64,000 bases of DNA from an uncultured Acidobacteriaceae bacterium. GTDB lineage: Bacteria; Acidobacteriota; Terriglobia; Terriglobales; Acidobacteriaceae. The notes under the pieces are model-generated. The model was given only the letters and a program-made list of their open reading frames with translations. It made no database searches and had not been told where the DNA came from. The translations under genes were made by a program, and so were the position numbers. Every line of letters begins with the position of its first letter. The first letter of the stretch is position 1. Where the stretch lies: contig CAIMKZ010000093.1 of assembly GCA_903842065.1 (NCBI GenBank), forward strand, positions 186,001 to 250,000, in the 5' to 3' direction. Below, one piece after another: positions 1 to 8,666 of this stretch.

Positions 1-66
1 GCTACCGACCTCCAGTGCCGGCTACTGGTCCCCCACAGTTATCTTGTGATACTAGAACGACAAGCG

Positions 67-104
67 CCTCCGAAGCGACGAGTTCCTTCGGAGGTGATTT
101 TTTT
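67..104 (+). terminator. Rho-independent terminator of an upstream gene outside the window
   Basis: A perfect 9-bp stem (CCTCCGAAG ... CTTCGGAGG) with a 10-nt loop is followed three bases later by a run of seven T. No gene end is visible upstream in the window, so it presumably ends a rightward transcript entering from the left. Confidence 0.75.
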
Positions 105-226
105 GTCCGCATTTCCCAACGATCATTACCTCAAGAATGTGAGAGTCTGCTGAGAAGCTATATCTGCAGGAAGGCGCGTCTAGAATGGCCGTAGTCCGGG
201 ATTCGAGCTTTCAGGAGGGAGTAGCA

Positions 227-925
227 ATGTTCCATTTGAGATTCGGGATGAAGAGGGCTGGCGCTGCGGCGGTTGTAGCAGCGGCGTGTATGGTTGGCTT
301 GAGCGCGATGGCGCAGACGCCGATGGCGCTGCCGCCCGCTCCGGGGATCACGCCGCAGATTCCACCCACGTACTCGATCGATCTGATGACGCCCGCCGGA
401 GTGAGCGCTGTGGGAGGGGAGTGGCGGTACATGGACTCGCGAATCGTCGAAGCTCCCTCGCTGCCTAACGCCGGCGCGCAGTGGAAGACGACCTACGACA
501 TTGCGCCCCGGGCGGCCGCGGCGAATTTCGACGACTCATCGTGGCCGGTGATTGCGGCCGACACGCTCAAGAATCCCCGCTGTGGTGGCAAGGTCTGCTT
601 CTGCTGGTATCGGATAAAAATTACGATACCGGCGAAGCTGGGCGATCGCGATCTGACGGGTCTGCGGGCGGGCCTCGTTATCACTGTTGACGATTACGCC
701 GAGGTGTCGGTGAACGGCGACGTTCCACGCTCGTTGGGGCGGCCGAGTCCAGCTACGGTGCAGGGCTTCAACATGCCGAACCGTGTTCTGCTGAGCGATT
801 CCGTAAAGCCCGGAGACAAGTTCGAAATTGCGATCCAGGGCATCAACGGGCCGATCGCGGTTGCGCCGGAGAATTTCGTATTCTTCCGGCAGGCGACGCT
901 GGAGTTCTTCAATACGAGGTATTAG
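227..925 (+). CDS. Secreted beta-sandwich (galactose-binding-like) protein of unknown function
   Basis: The product is 232 aa from the ATG at 227, which has AGGAGG about 9 nt upstream; the longer ORF start at 185 has no such site. A signal peptide is evident (MKRAG, a hydrophobic stretch, cleavage near SAMAQ). The mature part has the look of a sugar-binding jelly-roll: 'FDDSSWPVI', then 'YRIKITIP', then 'DDYAEVSVNG'. This pattern is common in extracellular carbohydrate-active proteins, but no catalytic domain is present. A Cys cluster (CGGKVCFC) near residue 120 is unusual for the fold and could form a disulphide or bind metal. The ceramidase-like gene follows after 43 bp on the same strand, so co-transcription is likely. 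The fold is inferred from motifs and the function is unknown. Confidence 0.7.
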   Translation: MFHLRFGMKRAGAAAVVAAACMVGLSAMAQTPMALPPAPGITPQIPPTYSIDLMTPAGVSAVGGEWRYMDSRIVEAPSLPNAGAQWKTTYDIAPRAAAANFDDSSWPVIAADTLKNPRCGGKVCFCWYRIKITIPAKLGDRDLTGLRAGLVITVDDYAEVSVNGDVPRSLGRPSPATVQGFNMPNRVLLSDSVKPGDKFEIAIQGINGPIAVAPENFVFFRQATLEFFNTRY

Positions 926-968
926 TATCCTGATAGGCTTTTCCCGATTCCCCTGGGAGGTAACACAC

Positions 969-2288
969 ATGAAGTTCCGTTCCATGCTGGCTGGTTTTGT
1001 CCTGCTCGGTTTTGCGCTTGCAGCTGCAGCGCAATCGGGTCCTCTTCGTGTAGGCGCCGCCAAGATCGACGTTACGCCCTCTGCCGAGCTTGTTACCGGC
1101 CTCAAAAACGTGTGGGGCACCTCCTTTACCGGGGTTCACGATCACATCTTTGTGCGGGCCATCGTGCTGGACAACGGGCGGACGAGCGCGGCCTTTGTGA
1201 CGCTCGATATGCCGGACATCGGCGACACGCTGCCCACCCGCCAGCGCATCGAGAAAGAGACCGGGATTCCGGCGGGCAGCATCTTCATCTCGGCCACGCA
1301 CACGCATAATGCGCCGCCGGTGGGGTCGAAGAACCCGCGCCAGATCGGGCCGGCGAGCGCGCAGTATACGCAGACCGTTCTCGATACGTATGTGGAGGCG
1401 GTGCGGCGTGCCAAGGCGAGCCTGCAACCGGCGCGCATGGTTCTGGCTAAGGATCAGGCATACCTCAACGTCAATCGCGACGAGTATATCGGCACACGAT
1501 GGAAGACAGGCCGCGATCCCGCGCGCCCCTCCGACAAGACGGTGTGGGTTCTGCGCTTTGAGACCACGGCTGGCGAGCCTCTGGCGTATTTCATCAACTA
1601 CAGCGTCCACGCGCTTACGCTCGGGCCGGACAACACGCTGCTCACCGGCGACTTTCCCGGCTCGACTTCGCGGTTCATCGAGTCCTACTACAAGGACAAG
1701 GTGGTGGCGATATGGACCTCGGGTCCGGCCGGCGACCAGAACCTGATTGCGACCTCGTGGGATCTGGACGATGTGCTTACGCATAAGGTGCGCGAGCCGG
1801 GCGAAGCCGCCTTTGCGCTCTCTGACGCCATGGGGCGCATATTGGGCGAGATTGCTATCGAGGCAGCTTCGAAGAGCAAGGACATATCGACCACGGTCGA
1901 TCTCTGGTCCGACTCGCGCGACGTGACCTGTCCGGGGCAGCACGTAGATGCAGCCGCCTATGCCAAAGGGGAGTTGCGCTTTGTCGATGCCGATCCGCAG
2001 ACCGTGCACATGGATCTGATGATGATCAACAACATCGCGATGGCCGGCGTGGCCGCCGAAGTTGTCACCAATATTTATTGGCATCTGCGCAAGGATTCGC
2101 CGCTGACCAACACCATGATGGTGACGCTGACGAACGGCCGGCTCACCTACATGCCCGACGACGCGGCCTACGACCTGCCGATCTTCGAGGTGCGTGCCTC
2201 ATCGCTCAAGCGCGGCTGCGGAGAGGGCGCAATCGTGAACAGCTTTACCGAGATGATGAACAAGCGCCTGGCGATGAAGGAGAAGTAG
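969..2288 (+). CDS. Secreted neutral/alkaline ceramidase-like protein (N-terminal domain only)
   Basis: The product is 439 aa from the ATG at 969, preceded by GGGAGG; the ORF-track start at 828 lies inside the upstream gene. A signal peptide (MKFRSMLAGF..., cleavage after AAAAQ) points to export. Family features are 'RVGAAKIDVTP' at the mature N-terminus, 'GVHDHIFVRA' and the metal-binding 'SATHTHNAP'. Neutral ceramidases hydrolyse ceramide with Zn and a Ser in a GDVSPN motif and are about 650 aa. Here the equivalent segment reads 'GPAGDQN', so the nucleophilic Ser appears absent, and the C-terminal immunoglobulin-like domain is missing. It is probably a hydrolase-family relative of unknown substrate rather than a true ceramidase. 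Confidence 0.8.
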   Translation: MKFRSMLAGFVLLGFALAAAAQSGPLRVGAAKIDVTPSAELVTGLKNVWGTSFTGVHDHIFVRAIVLDNGRTSAAFVTLDMPDIGDTLPTRQRIEKETGIPAGSIFISATHTHNAPPVGSKNPRQIGPASAQYTQTVLDTYVEAVRRAKASLQPARMVLAKDQAYLNVNRDEYIGTRWKTGRDPARPSDKTVWVLRFETTAGEPLAYFINYSVHALTLGPDNTLLTGDFPGSTSRFIESYYKDKVVAIWTSGPAGDQNLIATSWDLDDVLTHKVREPGEAAFALSDAMGRILGEIAIEAASKSKDISTTVDLWSDSRDVTCPGQHVDAAAYAKGELRFVDADPQTVHMDLMMINNIAMAGVAAEVVTNIYWHLRKDSPLTNTMMVTLTNGRLTYMPDDAAYDLPIFEVRASSLKRGCGEGAIVNSFTEMMNKRLAMKEK

Positions 2289-2292
2289 ACGG

Positions 2293-2730
2293 TTACTTCT
2301 GAGAGGGATCGGGCAGCAAGACGAGTTCGACGCCGGCCTCGGTGAAGATGTCCGATGTGAAGGCGAAGCTCTCGGTCCAGCGCTCGTTGTTTGACTTGAG
2401 CGATACGACGCGCTTGATGCCCGCCTGTACGATGGCCGAGCCGCACTGGGAGCAGGGCATGAAGGGCCACACGTAGACGGTGCAGCCATCGAGATCCTGC
2501 TTGGAGGTGAGGATGGCGTTCATCTCGGCGTGAATGATGGTGCGGTACTTGTTCTCGCGGATCTCAAGCCGCTCAGGCGTGTCGGCGACGCCTTTGGGGT
2601 GACCGTTGAAGCCGAGCGAGACAACGAACTTGCCGCGGGTAATCACTGCGCCGACTTGCGTGCTTGGGTCCTTGCTCCAGGTAGAGACAAGACGCGCCAT
2701 TTCGAGAAATCGGGAATCCCAGTCAGCCAT
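2293..2730 (-). CDS. dCMP deaminase family protein
   Basis: This 145-aa cytidine/deoxycytidylate deaminase-fold protein probably converts dCMP to dUMP for thymidylate synthesis. It carries the zinc and catalytic signature: 'HAEMNAI' (His ligand plus catalytic Glu) near residue 68 and 'PCSQC' near 92. The N-terminal 'STWSKDPSTQVGAVI' is typical of dCMP deaminases and the related ComEB proteins. The ATG has GAGGT about 8 nt upstream. It is convergent with the ceramidase-like gene (4 bp apart) and lies 153 bp downstream of the HEPN gene on the same strand. The C-terminus is shorter than in allosterically regulated phage enzymes. Confidence 0.85.
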   Translation of the reverse strand: MADWDSRFLEMARLVSTWSKDPSTQVGAVITRGKFVVSLGFNGHPKGVADTPERLEIRENKYRTIIHAEMNAILTSKQDLDGCTVYVWPFMPCSQCGSAIVQAGIKRVVSLKSNNERWTESFAFTSDIFTEAGVELVLLPDPSQK

Positions 2731-2883
2731 TTGACCTCACTTGAAAATGTAGAACGCTGAAGAACAGTTTAGGGCATTTCGGGGCGACCGTGCTTCACCC
2801 GAAGATTGCTGGAAACCTGTTCGGCTTTCGAGTCCAACAGGCTCTTTGCACGTTGTTCCTCGCTAGTCTGATCATTGCCGGGA

Positions 2884-4164
2884 TCACACCCACGGAACGT
2901 CTTCGACTTGGCCAACCCAGCGGTTGATCTTCGTTCGGTTTGAGTATTTTCCAGAGTATCCGCAGGCGCTCAATAAGACCAACTCTACGTACCACTTTCC
3001 CAACGTGTAGGCCTCGAAGAATGGCAGCATAATATTCTTTGCGTTTGCCTTTGGAGGATGCACAAGTCGATTTCGAACCCCAACAAACGCTTGTGGGCCG
3101 TCGTTCCAATTTAATGCCTTTCCGACTGATTGCAGACTTGAAAGACCGTCAGGGATAGCCAAAGGTACATTCATTGTGGACAACAACAAGCGCAATTGGT
3201 CTGCAGCCGGTAGGCGAGAGAATCCGTCTTCTGAGAGAGACTGCCTATCACGAACTAGTACGTGCCAAGCTAGTCGTTCCAGTGCAGCCTGTAACAAAAA
3301 GCATCCACCGTCGGGTCCAACGAGAGTGGTGTCGGCGCGAACGTACCAATACAGAGCGTACCTCAATGCTTCTTGCCACTCGGTGTCAGTCATTTTTGCG
3401 ACAAAACCAGGAAATAGCTCCACCATGCAGCTACCATGATGAAAGTCCAACCAGTTGTATGAGACTTTACGCGGGCTTACCTTTCTTGTCCCCAATTCCT
3501 CCATCTCAACTTTTCCGTTAGCACCAACACCAGCCGTGAGCGCAGTCGATACCCAGAATCCGCGACAGAAGGTCAGAAAATCGCCCAAGAGGTCAAGCTG
3601 TCTTTGAGCTTCTTCAGGCGAAAACTCCGAACCGTCAAGCAGCCGAATGCTCACATGGTGCGTGAATGCGTAATCCTCAGTCTGAATTTGAGGTGGATAA
3701 CAGTAAATTTGTACGTCAACGGGAATGAAGGAAAACACCCAGTTCTCATGACGTAGTTCGAAACATTGATCCTCTGGTCTTCTTACCAGAAAGTAATTTG
3801 CGAAATTGAGGACGCCCGCTTCAATTCTGACTAAGGGTGTTCCCGAACGAAGAAAGATATTGGAACGCAGAGGAGAAAGTCTAAAGAAGTGGCCCGGAAA
3901 ATCCCCTCCGATTCGAAAGTTCGAATCTTTCGCATAGCACTCTGTGGGCTCTGATGAATCGCGAAACGAGACAAAAAATGAACCCTCAATAGATAGAGCC
4001 GGATATATGTCGTGCAGGGACTCCTGTGGCTCGATAACTAGGCTGTTGCCGAGTGCGAGGTCAAAATACACCTTACTGTTAAAGGTCCCAGTGCGGTCCT
4101 TGTGCCGGATCTGAAACGGCTCCTCTCGTATCAAGAGCGCGGTTGTATTCATCGGGGCCATCAT
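2884..4164 (-). CDS. Putative HEPN-domain protein (ApeA-like architecture), possible defence RNase
   Basis: The product is 426 aa with no signal peptide or membrane segment. I do not recognise a named family outright. The C-terminal third is helical and ends with 'GVRNRLVHP' near residue 370, matching the R-x4-H motif of HEPN ribonucleases. The first ~200 residues look beta-rich, as in ApeA-type antiphage proteins; that comparison is inference. Composition is clearly lower in G+C than the flanks (hand count 24 G+C of 60 at 3661-3720), suggesting acquisition. It sits 32 bp downstream of smc on the same strand. ATGs at 4164, 4161 and 4152 are all possible; none has a strong ribosome site. It could also be a HEPN protein with a non-defence role. 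Confidence 0.6.
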   Translation of the reverse strand: MMAPMNTTALLIREEPFQIRHKDRTGTFNSKVYFDLALGNSLVIEPQESLHDIYPALSIEGSFFVSFRDSSEPTECYAKDSNFRIGGDFPGHFFRLSPLRSNIFLRSGTPLVRIEAGVLNFANYFLVRRPEDQCFELRHENWVFSFIPVDVQIYCYPPQIQTEDYAFTHHVSIRLLDGSEFSPEEAQRQLDLLGDFLTFCRGFWVSTALTAGVGANGKVEMEELGTRKVSPRKVSYNWLDFHHGSCMVELFPGFVAKMTDTEWQEALRYALYWYVRADTTLVGPDGGCFLLQAALERLAWHVLVRDRQSLSEDGFSRLPAADQLRLLLSTMNVPLAIPDGLSSLQSVGKALNWNDGPQAFVGVRNRLVHPPKANAKNIMLPFFEAYTLGKWYVELVLLSACGYSGKYSNRTKINRWVGQVEDVPWV

Positions 4165-4196
4165 AGTGAAAGGATAAATCCCCCGGAGCGATCGCT

Positions 4197-7100
4197 TTAT
4201 GCCGTAGCCCGCTGCCCGTCGCGGTGGCCCAGCTTTACGCTTACGATCTTCGATACGCCGGGCTCCTGCATGGTGACGCCGTAGATCATGTCGGCGGCCT
4301 GCATCATGCGCTTGGAGTGGGTGACGACGAGGAACTGGGTGTCGTGGCCCATGGAACGCATGAGGTCGGCGAAGCGGCCGACGTTGGTCTCGTCTAGCGC
4401 GGCGTCGACTTCGTCGAGTACGCAGAAGGGGCTGGGGCGGAACTGGAAGATGCCGACCAGCAGAGCCAGCGCCGTGAGAGCCTTTTCGCCGCCCGAGAGC
4501 AGCAGCACGTTCTGTAGCTTCTTGCCCGGAGGCGAGACGACGATCTCAAGACCGGCTTCGGCCTGATTTTCGTTCTCGGTGAGGCGCAGGAAGGCCTGGC
4601 CGCCCTGGAAGAGGCGCTGGAAGACCTGGCCGAAGTTCTCGTTGATCTGGGCGAAGGCCTCGTCGAACTTGGTGCGAGAGATGGTGTCGATCTCCTTGAT
4701 GGTCTCGACGGTGTTCTCGATGGACTCCATGAGGTCCTTGCGCTGGGCTTCGAGGAAGCTGTGGCGCTCGGCGGTCTCTTTGTATTCGTCCAGAGCCATC
4801 ATGTTGACCGGGCCCATCTGCTCCATCTTTTGGCGCAGTTCGCGGCAGGCCTCTTCTTCGGCGGTGAGTTCGTCGCCGGCCATGCGCACAATCAAGGCAT
4901 CATCGCGCAGGACCTGAGCCTCGACGTTGACCTCGGCGAGGCAACTGGCTTCGAGGTGTTCGAGGTCCGACTGGAGCTTGGCCAGTTCGCTCGAACGCGC
5001 TGCGCGGTTATCGCGGAGCTGATCGAGGGCGGTGCGCTCGTTCTTGAGCCGGGTATCGAGTTCGGCCAGCTGCTGGCGCAACGACAGCGCTTCTGCCGCG
5101 ATGGCCTGGGCCTGCGCAAGGGCTTCGGCGCGCGCGGTGGTGAGTTCCTTCTGCCTCGCGACGAGTGAGGTGTTTTCTCCGATACGCTGCTCGCGCTCGG
5201 CGATGGCATCGGTGCGCTGCTTTTCGATGCTCTGTACGCGGCGTTCTAGGTCGGCGTGTACGCGGTCGATGCGGTCGAAGTTGGCCTGCGCTCCGCGGCG
5301 GCGCTCTTCGAGGCCGGCCAGCTCGGCGGTGACGCGTGCGGCTTCCTGCTGAAGGGTCTCGCGGTTGGCGCGTAGTTCGGCGAGTTTCGCTTCGATTGCG
5401 TCGAGGCTCTGCTCGGCCTGTGAGCGGTCGGCTTCGAGGCGCGCAGTCTCTTCCTGCTTTTGCGCGATGGCGGCGCGGCGGGCCTCGCAGGCGTCTTTGT
5501 TGCGCGCGGCCTGGGCGGTGAAGTCGAGGTTGCGGCGCTCGACGCGCTGGGCCTCGCTCTCCATCTGGCGCAGCGAGGCGCTCAGGTTGGCGGCCTCAGT
5601 CTCTGCCTGGCGGCGCGAGGTGCTGGCTGCTTCGAGCTGCGCGGTCAGGTCTTCGATGGCGTGGGTGAGGGCATTGGCGTCTGCCTCGGACACGGCGAGC
5701 TGGTCTTGCGTGGCGGCGAGTTTGATCTCAGTCTCGCGCAGGTCGCGCTTGAGGGCCAGAGGGCCTTCGCTGGCGGCCTTGCCGCCGGTGACGGTGGCGT
5801 TGTGGAAGCACTCGCCCTCGGGGGTGAGGAAGTAGGCCCAGCGATATTTGAGGGCCAGGGTCTGCGCGGACTGTTGATTGTCGACCAGATATCCGTAGCG
5901 CAGCTTTGGCAGGATGTTTTCGAGGGTGTGATCAACGCCGCTGAGCACTTTGATGAGATCGCGCAGCGGTGTGACGCCTGACTCGGTGATGTCTTCAAGC
6001 GAGGTGTCGAAGAGAGCGGGCTGATCGTCGGAGTGGATGAGGAAGGTGGCGCGTCCGTCTGAGGTCTTGAGCAGGCGAACGCCTTTTTCGGCAACACCCC
6101 AGCTTTCGACGACGACGTAGTTGAGTTCTTCGCGCATGAACTGGTCGACGATGGCCTCGTGCTTGCCGGAGACTTCGAGGAAGTCGGCCAGGGTTCCCTT
6201 GGGGGCCATGTCGAGGCCGAGCGCGCCGGGCTTGAGGAGTTTGCGGACGCTGTCTGTCGAGTAGCTGTGGTTGCGGATTAAAGACTGCAAAGAATCGCGG
6301 CGGCCGATGGCCGAGGCCTGATCCTGACGCAACTGATTGGCGCGGGCGCGCTGGGTATTCTCTTCGGCGCGGCGGGTTTGGAGCGTCTGGCGCAGCGTGG
6401 CGATCTCGGCTTCAAGACGTGCGAGTGTATCCGCCGCGGCGCGGTGACGTTCTCGTGCCGCTTCGGTCTCGATGCCGAGGGACTCCTTCTCGTTGGTTGC
6501 CTGGCGCATCTCTGCGGACAGGCGTTCGGCCTCGCGTTCGAGAGCAGCAAGGCTCTCCTCGGCCTGGGCCATGTGATTGCGTGCGTTGCCGGCCTGGGTG
6601 TGCAGGCTCATGGCGTGGCGGCGGCTGGTCTCCAACTCGCGCTCTGAGGCGAAGACCTTTTCCGCGGCGGCGCGGGACTCCTGCTGGCGGCCATCGACCA
6701 TCTGGCGGAAGTCGCGAGCCTCGCCGGCGGCTGTCTCAAGGAATGTCTTCTGCTGGGCGCGTTCTTCTGCGATTCCGGCGAGCTGCACGCGGGTCTGTTC
6801 GAGCTCCGCTCCGGCCTGGGTGATGCGGGTTTCAAGATCGGCGACGCGCTCGGTGTTGGCGCGCTCGCGGGCGGCGGCGCGTTCGAGTTCCACGGCAGCC
6901 GCGCTGGCGCTGTTCTGGGCCTGCTGCCCGCTCTGGTCGAGCGAGTAGCCGCGCTCGATGAGAGAGTGCTGGCTGGCCTCTTCGCTCTCGATCTGTATGG
7001 CCGAAGCGTTGATCAGCTCGGTCATGGCGGCGATCTGCTCGTTGAGGCGAGCCTGATCGGCGTCCATGACGGCCATGCGGCTGGCCAGCACCACGCGCAG

Positions 7101-8009
7101 GCGGCCGCGCAGCTCCTCGCGCACGGCGGCGTAGCGCTCGGCCTTGGCAGCCTGGCGCTTGAGCGAGTTCATCTGGCGGGTGACTTCTTCGAAGATGTCG
7201 TCCACACGGGCCAGATTCTGCCGTGCGCTCTCAAGGCGCAGCTCGGCGAGGCGCTTGCGGGTCTTGAAACGGGTGATGCCTGCGGCTTCCTCGATAATTG
7301 AGCGGCGCTCGTAGGGTTTGGAGCTGAGCAACTGGCCGATGCGCTCCTGGCCGATGATGGCGTAGCTCTCGGGGCCGAGGCCCGTGCCCATGAAGATGTC
7401 TTGAATGTCGCGCAGACGGCAGAGCTTGCCGTTCAGCAGGTACTCGCTCTCGCCGGTGCGGAAGAGGCGGCGGGTGATGACGACTTCGCCCTTGCGTGGC
7501 GTGGAGGAGAACTTGCGGCGGCGGACCTTGACCACTACCGCCTGCGGTCCAAGCTGGGCGGCGGTGGCTTCGTCGGCTTCTTCTGAGGAGTCCCCTGTAA
7601 CTTTGCCGGGCTGCTGCTCGGCGATGATCTCTTCGGCCTCGGTGGCGCGCTGGCTGCGGAGCTCTTCTTCGTTCCAGTCGGCTGGTGTGTCGTTGTCGAC
7701 AGCGACCTCGGGCTCGACGGGGATGGGCCCGTCGTAGACCTCTGGGTCGACCATGGTGAGGGTGACCTCGGCCATGCCGAGTGCCTTGCGGTCGCGGGTG
7801 CCTGCGAAGATCACGTCCTGCATGTGGGTGCCGCGGAGGGATTTTGCGCTCTGCTCGCCGAGGACCCAGCTGACACCGTCGAGAATGTTCGACTTGCCGC
7901 AGCCGTTCGGCCCCACCACGACGGCGATACCGGTGCCGCCGACGGCGACTTCTGTACGGTCACAGAAGCTTTTGAAGCCGAGGATATGGATCTTCTTTAG
8001 TTTGAGCAT
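4197..8009 (-). CDS. smc: Chromosome segregation protein SMC
   Basis: The 1270-aa ATPase forms the core of the SMC-ScpAB condensin that compacts and segregates the chromosome. Walker A is 'GPNGCGKSN' at residues 33-41. Two long coiled coils rich in Glu, Ala, Arg and Gln flank a hinge ('GALGLDMAPKGTLADFLEV'). The C-terminal head has the signature 'LLSGGEKALTALAL' and Walker B 'FCVLDEVDAALDE'. The start is the ATG at 8009, with GGAG 8 nt upstream and the canonical 'MLKLKKIHILGFKSF'; the extra 40 residues in the ORF track are upstream DNA. An acidic insertion of about 70 residues (around residues 95-160) interrupts the N-terminal head before 'VVITRRLFRTGESEY'. No scpA or scpB is nearby. Confidence 0.96.
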   Translation of the reverse strand: MLKLKKIHILGFKSFCDRTEVAVGGTGIAVVVGPNGCGKSNILDGVSWVLGEQSAKSLRGTHMQDVIFAGTRDRKALGMAEVTLTMVDPEVYDGPIPVEPEVAVDNDTPADWNEEELRSQRATEAEEIIAEQQPGKVTGDSSEEADEATAAQLGPQAVVVKVRRRKFSSTPRKGEVVITRRLFRTGESEYLLNGKLCRLRDIQDIFMGTGLGPESYAIIGQERIGQLLSSKPYERRSIIEEAAGITRFKTRKRLAELRLESARQNLARVDDIFEEVTRQMNSLKRQAAKAERYAAVREELRGRLRVVLASRMAVMDADQARLNEQIAAMTELINASAIQIESEEASQHSLIERGYSLDQSGQQAQNSASAAAVELERAAARERANTERVADLETRITQAGAELEQTRVQLAGIAEERAQQKTFLETAAGEARDFRQMVDGRQQESRAAAEKVFASERELETSRRHAMSLHTQAGNARNHMAQAEESLAALEREAERLSAEMRQATNEKESLGIETEAARERHRAAADTLARLEAEIATLRQTLQTRRAEENTQRARANQLRQDQASAIGRRDSLQSLIRNHSYSTDSVRKLLKPGALGLDMAPKGTLADFLEVSGKHEAIVDQFMREELNYVVVESWGVAEKGVRLLKTSDGRATFLIHSDDQPALFDTSLEDITESGVTPLRDLIKVLSGVDHTLENILPKLRYGYLVDNQQSAQTLALKYRWAYFLTPEGECFHNATVTGGKAASEGPLALKRDLRETEIKLAATQDQLAVSEADANALTHAIEDLTAQLEAASTSRRQAETEAANLSASLRQMESEAQRVERRNLDFTAQAARNKDACEARRAAIAQKQEETARLEADRSQAEQSLDAIEAKLAELRANRETLQQEAARVTAELAGLEERRRGAQANFDRIDRVHADLERRVQSIEKQRTDAIAEREQRIGENTSLVARQKELTTARAEALAQAQAIAAEALSLRQQLAELDTRLKNERTALDQLRDNRAARSSELAKLQSDLEHLEASCLAEVNVEAQVLRDDALIVRMAGDELTAEEEACRELRQKMEQMGPVNMMALDEYKETAERHSFLEAQRKDLMESIENTVETIKEIDTISRTKFDEAFAQINENFGQVFQRLFQGGQAFLRLTENENQAEAGLEIVVSPPGKKLQNVLLLSGGEKALTALALLVGIFQFRPSPFCVLDEVDAALDETNVGRFADLMRSMGHDTQFLVVTHSKRMMQAADMIYGVTMQEPGVSKIVSVKLGHRDGQRATA

Positions 8010-8393
8010 CTTTACTCCGGATAGTTCATCGAGCGCGCTAACGTAGGCAGAACCCCTCTCCCGGTCTTCGCTCCGGGGGACGGAAAGCCCGCATGATGTG
8101 ACTTTAAGGAGGCGGAAGTGCAGGGTCAACGCTGATAACGGGGGTTTTTGTGGATAAGAAGGAGCGGAACTTGAGGGGCAGAGAATCCTGTGGATTACGG
8201 GGGATTATTGAGTTTTCAGGCCAGTTTCATGCGGGTTTTTGAACAGGTGTGGAAAAGGGGGAAAGCGTTGAATGTGCGGTTGTCTTCCTTGAACAGCATT
8301 CCCGGCAAAATGCGTTTGGCTCCCTATCAAGAACGATTCTGTATCGAGAAGGAAGTAAGGAATAATGAGGTATAATGTAAGGAGGAGCGTGTC
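8010..8393. other. Intergenic region between divergent smc and the AbrB/PIN pair
   Basis: These 384 bp should carry the leftward smc promoter and the rightward antitoxin promoter. A perfect TATAAT is at 8371-8376, but no good -35 is spaced from it, and initiation there would leave the Shine-Dalgarno (GGAGGAG at 8381) at the extreme 5' end. The short ORF at 8190-8375 has no ribosome site or recognisable sequence. I see no repeat or RNA gene. Confidence 0.4.
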
Positions 8394-8666
8394 ATGACTT
8401 CGGTAATTCAAGCAACAGCGACCAGCCTGGAAGCCACTGTTACCTCCAAAGGCCAGGTGACGCTGCCCAAGAAGTTGCGGCAGTATCTTGGTATCGAGAG
8501 AGGGAGCCGGATACGGTTCAACATTCCAGCCACAGGAGCCGTAAAACTCGAACCAGTGCAGCACGATCTCGAAGACCTTTGGAAGATGGCCGATCAAGGA
8601 GGCAAGACCGGCGTCGTCATGACACTCGAAGAGATGGATGCGGCGAAGGCCCGGAGACAGTGGTAA
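8394..8666 (+). CDS. AbrB/MazE-type antitoxin, VapB-like
   Basis: This 90-aa protein has a swapped-hairpin AbrB DNA-binding domain: 'ATVTSKGQVTLPKKLRQYLGI' followed by 'GSRIRF' (residues 14-45). The C-terminal ~40 residues, including 'MTLEEMDAAKARR', would bind and neutralise the toxin. A strong GGAGGAG lies 7 nt before the ATG. The stop codon overlaps the start of the PIN gene by one base (TAATG), so translation is coupled. Such antitoxins normally repress their own promoter with the toxin as co-repressor. Confidence 0.88.
   Translation: MTSVIQATATSLEATVTSKGQVTLPKKLRQYLGIERGSRIRFNIPATGAVKLEPVQHDLEDLWKMADQGGKTGVVMTLEEMDAAKARRQW

Noticed and set aside
2293-4164. HEPN gene plus dCMP deaminase as a two-gene antiphage operon
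   Set aside because: The genes are 153 bp apart, the deaminase looks like an ordinary housekeeping enzyme with normal composition, and no further defence gene is present.
8190-8375. 61-codon ORF upstream of the antitoxin gene
   Set aside because: No Shine-Dalgarno and no recognisable sequence; it occupies the expected promoter region.
8371-8376. Perfect TATAAT as antitoxin promoter
   Set aside because: No -35 at a usable distance and it would place the start site inside the Shine-Dalgarno; mentioned only within the intergenic entry.
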